Source: Clostridia bacterium
GTDB taxonomy: Bacteria > Bacillota > Clostridia > Oscillospirales > Acutalibacteraceae
Reading direction: 5' to 3'
DNA length: 5,325 nt
Assembly (NCBI GenBank): GCA_900764115.1
Contig: CAAFMR010000243.1
Location: forward strand, 1-5,325
Positions 5,175 through 5,325 of this stretch are shown one piece after another. Position 1 is the stretch's first letter. Each line of letters begins with the position of its first letter. Position numbers and translations under genes: made by a program. Under the pieces are notes generated by a model. That model saw only the letters and a list, made by a program, of their open reading frames with translations. It made no database searches and was not told where the DNA came from.

Positions 5175-5325
5175 ATGACATCGACCGGTATTGTGCGCCG
5201 TATTGACAGCATGGGGCGGTTTGTGCTGCCCATCGAGCTGCGTCGCACTCTGGGAATTGAGGATAACGATTCTCTGGAGATTTTTGTGGAGGATAATACG
5301 ATCGTGCTGCGCAAATATCTGCCGG
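5175..5325 (+). CDS. abrB: AbrB-family transition-state regulator, 5' part only
   Basis: The first 50 codons are present before the window ends. The sequence STGIVRRIDSMGRFVLPIEL (3-22) with RRTLGI following is the swapped-hairpin (SpoVT/AbrB) DNA-binding domain and very closely matches Bacillus AbrB. The arginines known to contact DNA there (8, 15, 23, 24) are conserved, and the lysine at 9 is an arginine here. The rest, DNDSLEIFVEDNTIVLRKY, completes the domain. The C-terminal multimerisation part lies outside the window, so full length cannot be judged. AbrB proteins are tetrameric repressors of post-exponential and sporulation genes. The start is supported by AAGGA at 5161-5165. The gene has its own promoter and leader hairpin and is separated from the upstream genes by a terminator. 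Confidence 0.93.
   Translation, partial: MTSTGIVRRIDSMGRFVLPIELRRTLGIEDNDSLEIFVEDNTIVLRKYLP

Noticed and set aside
5213..5227. 15-nt exact match GGGGCGGTTTGTGCT to the cassette promoter (1384-1398)
   Set aside because: The second copy encodes Gly-Arg-Phe-Val-Leu in the conserved AbrB domain with the codons this genome prefers, so it is explained by coding and is not taken as a regulatory repeat.

Overview
The window looks like part of the chromosome of a GC-rich, low-GC-phylum (Firmicutes) anaerobe, most likely a class Clostridia / Oscillospiraceae-type gut bacterium. The reasons are a strong preference for CTG, GTG, GCG and CGG codons in a GC-rich background, strong GGAGG-type ribosome binding sites, near-consensus SigA promoters, a PucR/CdaR-type regulator typical of Clostridia, and at the right edge an AbrB transition-state regulator whose N-terminus closely resembles Bacillus AbrB. 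This is inferred from style and gene families; I cannot name a species.

Layout, left to right. Positions 1-120 hold a leftward transcription start (extended -10, leader, good ribosome binding site) and a very short leftward reading frame that stops inside the window. Its promoter is interleaved with a perfect rightward TTGACA-17-TATAAT promoter at 121-149. That promoter drives a PucR/CdaR-like regulator (194-1378) through a leader containing a 15-bp palindrome. A second promoter has its -35 box overlapping the regulator's stop codon. It begins a tight three-gene run: a GT2 glycosyltransferase (1441-2340), a Wzx-type polysaccharide flippase (2371-3840) and a LicD-family phosphotransferase (3837-4727, overlapping the flippase stop by 4 nt). 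Together these would add a sugar to a lipid-linked glycan, move the glycan across the membrane and decorate it with a phospho-substituent such as phosphocholine. No polymerase, initiating transferase or CDP-choline pathway gene is present here, so the three genes must rely on partners encoded elsewhere.

Positions 4728-4913 hold a 41-codon gene for a cysteine-rich, single-membrane-segment peptide. It has its own ribosome binding site and a possible promoter whose -10 resembles mother-cell sporulation promoters, and it is closed by a perfect 13-bp hairpin (4932-4961). From 4962 to 5174 there is no gene. This stretch has a small UNCG-type hairpin, a strong SigA-type promoter (TTTACA-17-TAATAT) with an inverted repeat in its spacer, and a hairpin in the 5' leader of the last gene. 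That gene is abrB (5175 onward), cut by the window edge after 50 codons.

The most notable items are the interleaved divergent promoters with shared TTTGTGCT elements, the isolated GT2-flippase-LicD cassette next to a PucR-type regulator, and the tiny cysteine-rich membrane peptide. I see no CRISPR array, transposon, tRNA or rRNA.
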